This document shows, piece by piece, positions 61,553 to 64,000 of a stretch of DNA of 64,000 nucleotides; positions within the stretch are counted from its first letter, which is position 1, and every line of letters begins with the position of its first letter. Under the pieces are notes generated by a model. The model was not told the DNA's origin. It worked only from the letters and a program-made list of their open reading frames with translations, and did no database searches. A program made the translations under genes and the position numbers. Source of the stretch: JACMNW01 sp031406155 (GTDB taxonomy: Bacteria; Pseudomonadota; Alphaproteobacteria; Rhodobacterales; Rhodobacteraceae); assembly GCA_031406155.1 (NCBI GenBank), contig JANOGW010000096.1, positions 30,729 through 94,728 on the forward strand, read 5' to 3'.

Positions 61553-61616
61553 TGGGCTTATCCTTTGGGTGAATTTGCGCCAGATACGCAATGCAAGGCC
61601 AGGTATGCAACCCTGA

Positions 61617-61646
61617 TTGACGAATGCCGCCCGTGATCTCTAAAGT
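61617..61646 (+). promoter_or_regulatory. Candidate sigma-70-type promoter for hrcA
   Basis: TTGACG (61617-61622), an 18-base spacer, then TAAAGT (61641-61646), 23 bases before the hrcA ATG, in the rph/hrcA divergent gap. No CIRCE inverted repeat was seen in this gap, so hrcA may not be autoregulated by a local CIRCE here. Confidence 0.4.
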
Positions 61647-61669
61647 GCAAGGCCGCCGGGAAAGCAAGA

Positions 61670-62740
61670 ATGACAGACGGGCCAAGCCTTTTGACCGAAA
61701 TGAACGAACGCTCGCGCGAGGTTTTTCGCCGCGTCGTCGAGGGCTATCTTGCGTCAGGTGAACCCGTCGGCTCGCGCACTCTGACCCGGTCGATGTCCGA
61801 ACGCCTGAGTGCCGCCACCATCCGCAACGTCATGCAGGATCTGGAGATTTTGGGGCTGCTTGACAGCCCGCATATCTCTGCCGGGCGTATTCCTACCCAG
61901 CAGGGTTTGCGTATGTTCGTCGATGGGTTGCTGGAGGTTGGCTCTGTCTCAGAGGAAGACCGTGGCCGGATTGATGCGAACCTTGGTGGCAGCAACGATG
62001 ATGTGCCAGCAATTCTGGACCATATTGGATCGGCGCTTTCCGGCATTACGCGGGGGGCAAGCGTGGTGCTGACGCCAAAACACGAAGCGCCTATCCGACA
62101 TATCGAATTTGTCAGCCTGTCGCCAGAGCGTGTTCTGGTGGTGCTGGTGTTCGGCGACGGCCATGTTGAAAACAGGGTGTTCTCGCCTCCCCCCGGGCAG
62201 ACGCCGTCATCCATGCGCGAGGCGGGAAATTTTCTCAACTCGCTTGCATCAGGTAAGACCCTGTCTGATCTGCGCCGGACCTTTGGTCAGGACATCGCTC
62301 GCAGGCGTCAAGAGATTGATGAACTCGCCCGCCAGCTGGTCGAAAGCGGCCTTGCTTTGTGGGAAAACCCTGGTGAAGGAACCGAGCGGCTGTTGGTGCG
62401 CGGCCAGTCCAACCTGCTTGGCGATACCGCAGATGCAGCGCACATCGACCGCATCCGCACGTTGTTTGACGATCTGGAACGCAAGCGGGATATCGAGAAA
62501 TTTCTTGAGCTGACGGAAACCGGTGAAGGCGTTCGTATCTTTATTGGATCAGAGAACAAACTTTTCTCACTTTCGGGTTCCTCTTTGGTGGTCTCTCCCT
62601 ATATGAATGCCGACCGTAAAATTATCGGTGCCGTTGGCGTGATTGGGCCGACCCGTCTGAATTATGGCCGGGTGGTGCCGATTGTTGACTTTACGGCCCA
62701 ACTGGTTGGACGCCTTGTTTCCAGCCGGACAGTGAAATGA
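61670..62740 (+). CDS. hrcA: Heat-inducible transcription repressor HrcA
   Basis: 356-residue repressor of heat-shock genes that binds CIRCE. Winged-helix N-terminus with YLASGEPVGSRTLTR and ATIRNVMQDLEILGLL, then ISAGRIPTQQGLRMFVD, the central dimerisation domain and C-terminal RLNYGRVVPIVDFTA, matching the family. It is followed 7 bases later by grpE, which implies coordinated chaperone control. A groESL operon is not in the window. Confidence 0.96.
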   Translation: MTDGPSLLTEMNERSREVFRRVVEGYLASGEPVGSRTLTRSMSERLSAATIRNVMQDLEILGLLDSPHISAGRIPTQQGLRMFVDGLLEVGSVSEEDRGRIDANLGGSNDDVPAILDHIGSALSGITRGASVVLTPKHEAPIRHIEFVSLSPERVLVVLVFGDGHVENRVFSPPPGQTPSSMREAGNFLNSLASGKTLSDLRRTFGQDIARRRQEIDELARQLVESGLALWENPGEGTERLLVRGQSNLLGDTADAAHIDRIRTLFDDLERKRDIEKFLELTETGEGVRIFIGSENKLFSLSGSSLVVSPYMNADRKIIGAVGVIGPTRLNYGRVVPIVDFTAQLVGRLVSSRTVK

Positions 62741-62747
62741 GGCTATG

Positions 62748-63338
62748 ATGGGTGATAAGATTTTGAACGGCGAAATGGAAAGCGATCTGGAGCTGGAAGA
62801 CATCAGCGAGGAAGATCTGGCGGCCTTGCTGGGCGACGAGCAGGATATTGATTCGTTGCGGCAAGAGAATAATGAGCTGAAGGACCGTTTGTTGCGATCT
62901 TTGGCCGACGCCGAGAACAGCCGTAAACGCGGCGAGCGGGATCGGCGCGATGCCGAGGTTTATGGCAGCACCCGTTTGGCGCGGGATTTGCTGTCGGTGT
63001 ATGACAATATGGGTCGGGCGCTGGACGCGATCACCGATGAATTGCGCGAGACCGCGAAGCCGTTGATCGAAGGTTTGGAATTGACGCAGCGCGAATTGGT
63101 ATCGACTTTTGCCAAGCATAAGATTGTGATTTTGCACCCCAACCTGGGCGAAATTTTTGATCCAAAATTGCACCAAGCGATGTTTGAAGCGCCGGTTGCG
63201 GGCACGACCAAAGGCACTGTCATTCAGGTGATGGCGTCGGGGTTCATGATTGGCGAACGGTTGCTACGTCCGGCGCAAGTTGGGGTTTCTTCCAACCCAG
63301 TGAAAGTCGAGCCGGTGGCCGAGGTCGGTGACCAATGA
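62748..63338 (+). CDS. grpE: Nucleotide exchange factor GrpE
   Basis: 196 residues. Acidic N-terminus, a long coiled coil (about 38-90, LRQENNELKDRLLRSLADAE) and the C-terminal beta domain with FDPKLHQAMFEAPV and VMASGFMIGERLLRPAQV. It releases ADP from DnaK. Of two adjacent ATGs, the one at 62748 has GAGG at 5 nt and is preferred over 62745. It overlaps the next gene by four bases. Confidence 0.96.
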   Translation: MGDKILNGEMESDLELEDISEEDLAALLGDEQDIDSLRQENNELKDRLLRSLADAENSRKRGERDRRDAEVYGSTRLARDLLSVYDNMGRALDAITDELRETAKPLIEGLELTQRELVSTFAKHKIVILHPNLGEIFDPKLHQAMFEAPVAGTTKGTVIQVMASGFMIGERLLRPAQVGVSSNPVKVEPVAEVGDQ

Positions 63339-63934
63339 ACGCCGAGCGGCTGCGCCAACTTTACGGCAACGTGGGTGAACGCGCTGCGGCAAAGGTGATT
63401 GATCGGCTGGATGACCACAGCCGGGCGTTCATCGCCAATGCGCCGTTTGTGGTGTTGGCAACCAGCAGCGGCAACGGGTTGGACGTTTCGCCCAAAGGCG
63501 ATTTGGCTGGTTTTGTGCACGTTTTGGACGATTCCACGTTGGCGATACCGGATCGGCCGGGAAACAATCGGATCGATGGGTTGCTGAATATAGTTGCTAA
63601 TCCGCAGGTGGCACTGTTGTTCTTTATACCTGCTGTTGGCGAGACTTTGCGGGTGAATGGTGTGGCAACGATTAGCGAAGATACGTCATTGTGCGGGCAA
63701 TTCTTGGTAAATGGACGTGCACCCAAGACCGTGACGTCCATAAAGGTGCAGGAAGTGTTCATGCATTGCGGCAAAGCATTGATGCGTTCAAGTCTTTGTA
63801 AACCTGAATATTGGCCCGCAAAGCGGCCGGTGGCTGGCTTGGGCGACTTTATCCACGCGCATACGGGCGGTATGGATGTGCCTTACAAGACTGAAGACGA
63901 TGTGGTTCGGTTGTACACGGAAACCCTCTATTGA
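63335..63934 (+). CDS. Pyridoxamine 5'-phosphate oxidase-family flavoprotein
   Basis: 199 residues, split-barrel flavin-binding type. FVVLATSSGNGLDVSPKGD (about 38-56), DRPGNNRIDGLLNIVANP and IPAVGETLRVNG are typical of the PPOX-class FMN-binding group. HCGKALMRSSLC near residue 148 carries two Cys. The substrate is unknown and PdxH activity is not implied. It is translationally coupled to grpE. It ends convergent with the probable mutS, overlapping by seven bases. Confidence 0.85.
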   Translation: MNAERLRQLYGNVGERAAAKVIDRLDDHSRAFIANAPFVVLATSSGNGLDVSPKGDLAGFVHVLDDSTLAIPDRPGNNRIDGLLNIVANPQVALLFFIPAVGETLRVNGVATISEDTSLCGQFLVNGRAPKTVTSIKVQEVFMHCGKALMRSSLCKPEYWPAKRPVAGLGDFIHAHTGGMDVPYKTEDDVVRLYTETLY

Positions 63935-64000
63935 GGTTTCAGTAGCGACTTGAGTTCGTAGATCAGCGCCAATGCGTCTTTTGGCGACAGATTGTCGGGC
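63928..64000 (-). CDS. mutS: Probable DNA mismatch repair protein MutS, 3' end only
   Basis: On the minus strand a frame entering from the right edge ends PDNLSPKDALALIYELKSLLKPQ followed by TAG at 63928-63930. The final LSP-DALALIYELK helix matches the C-terminal tail of MutS, which typically ends LSPREALDALYRLK. Only about 23 residues are visible, so the name rests on that tail alone. Confidence 0.55.
   Translation of the reverse strand, partial: PDNLSPKDALALIYELKSLLKPQ

Noticed and set aside
61553..61669. CIRCE element upstream of hrcA
   Set aside because: The TTAGCACTC-N9-GAGTGCTAA pattern is not present in the gap or before grpE.
1..64000. CRISPR arrays, prophage modules, complete insertion sequences, rRNA operons
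   Set aside because: No regularly spaced repeats, phage structural genes, intact transposases or rRNA sequence were seen.

Overview
The window is a stretch of alphaproteobacterial chromosome, most likely from the order Rhodobacterales (roseobacter group). This is inferred from gene order and protein character: a regB/senC-regA-hvrA...ahcY redox locus, a tsaE-amgK-murU-addB-addA-trxA cluster, and a maf-aroE-coaE-dnaQ-secB / hemJ-rho-mnmE-mnmG-rsmG-parA-parB neighbourhood of the kind that flanks the origin in Caulobacter-like chromosomes. Most genes are core housekeeping genes.

Layout. (1) 1-15700 is accessory and looks less GC-rich than the rest. It holds a truncated TPR membrane protein, a nearly complete type II secretion system (T2SS) in divergent blocks (gspD-C-I-H-G leftward, gspL-M-E-F rightward, gspN leftward, then a Tat-type lipoprotein and gspJ-K rightward), a DUF4331 exported protein with a small Asp-rich lipoprotein, and a short prepilin peptidase. 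Decayed DNA with a possible transposase tail follows, then a tRNA-Thr(CGT) at 16283-16358 that marks the border. (2) 16359-25800: hemY, a mitofilin-like protein, hemD, tsaD, gpsA, YciI and EVE proteins, DUF1761, DUF2853, a methyltransferase and an unknown membrane protein. (3) 25811-32130: ahcY, an HD hydrolase, an unlisted 47-codon gene, a LysR regulator and the redox regulators hvrA, regA, senC and regB. (4) 32187-42721: a perfect CtrA-type box in front of a PAS protein that sits where DivL is found in relatives but has no kinase module, then tsaE, amgK-murU (muropeptide recycling), addB-addA (recombination) and trxA with its terminator. (5) 42795-50898: hslVU, Smr, mltA, a Tim44-like protein, fxsA, secB, dnaQ, coaE, aroE and maf. 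(6) 50899-51312: a 414-base gap between genes that point away from each other, with a consensus DnaA box and an AT-rich segment, proposed here as oriC. (7) 51313-58706: hemJ, rho, mnmE, mnmG, rsmG, parA, parB, with two perfect parS sites inside the mnmG and rsmG coding sequences. (8) 58703-64000: hemW, ridA, rdgB, rph, then hrcA-grpE, a PPOX-family flavoprotein and the 3' end of a probable mutS.

How it fits together. The right half is the origin and partition region, with chaperone and protease genes (hslVU, hrcA-grpE, secB) close by. The left edge looks like an acquired secretion island whose likely cargo (the DUF4331 protein) lies inside the T2SS cluster. The most noteworthy signals are the putative oriC, the gene-embedded parS pair, the CtrA box before the kinase-less PAS protein, the Tat lipoprotein that overlaps gspN head to head, and a structured, possibly RNA-coding gap at 23311-23560. 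All positions and motifs were read by eye. No database search or folding calculation was run.
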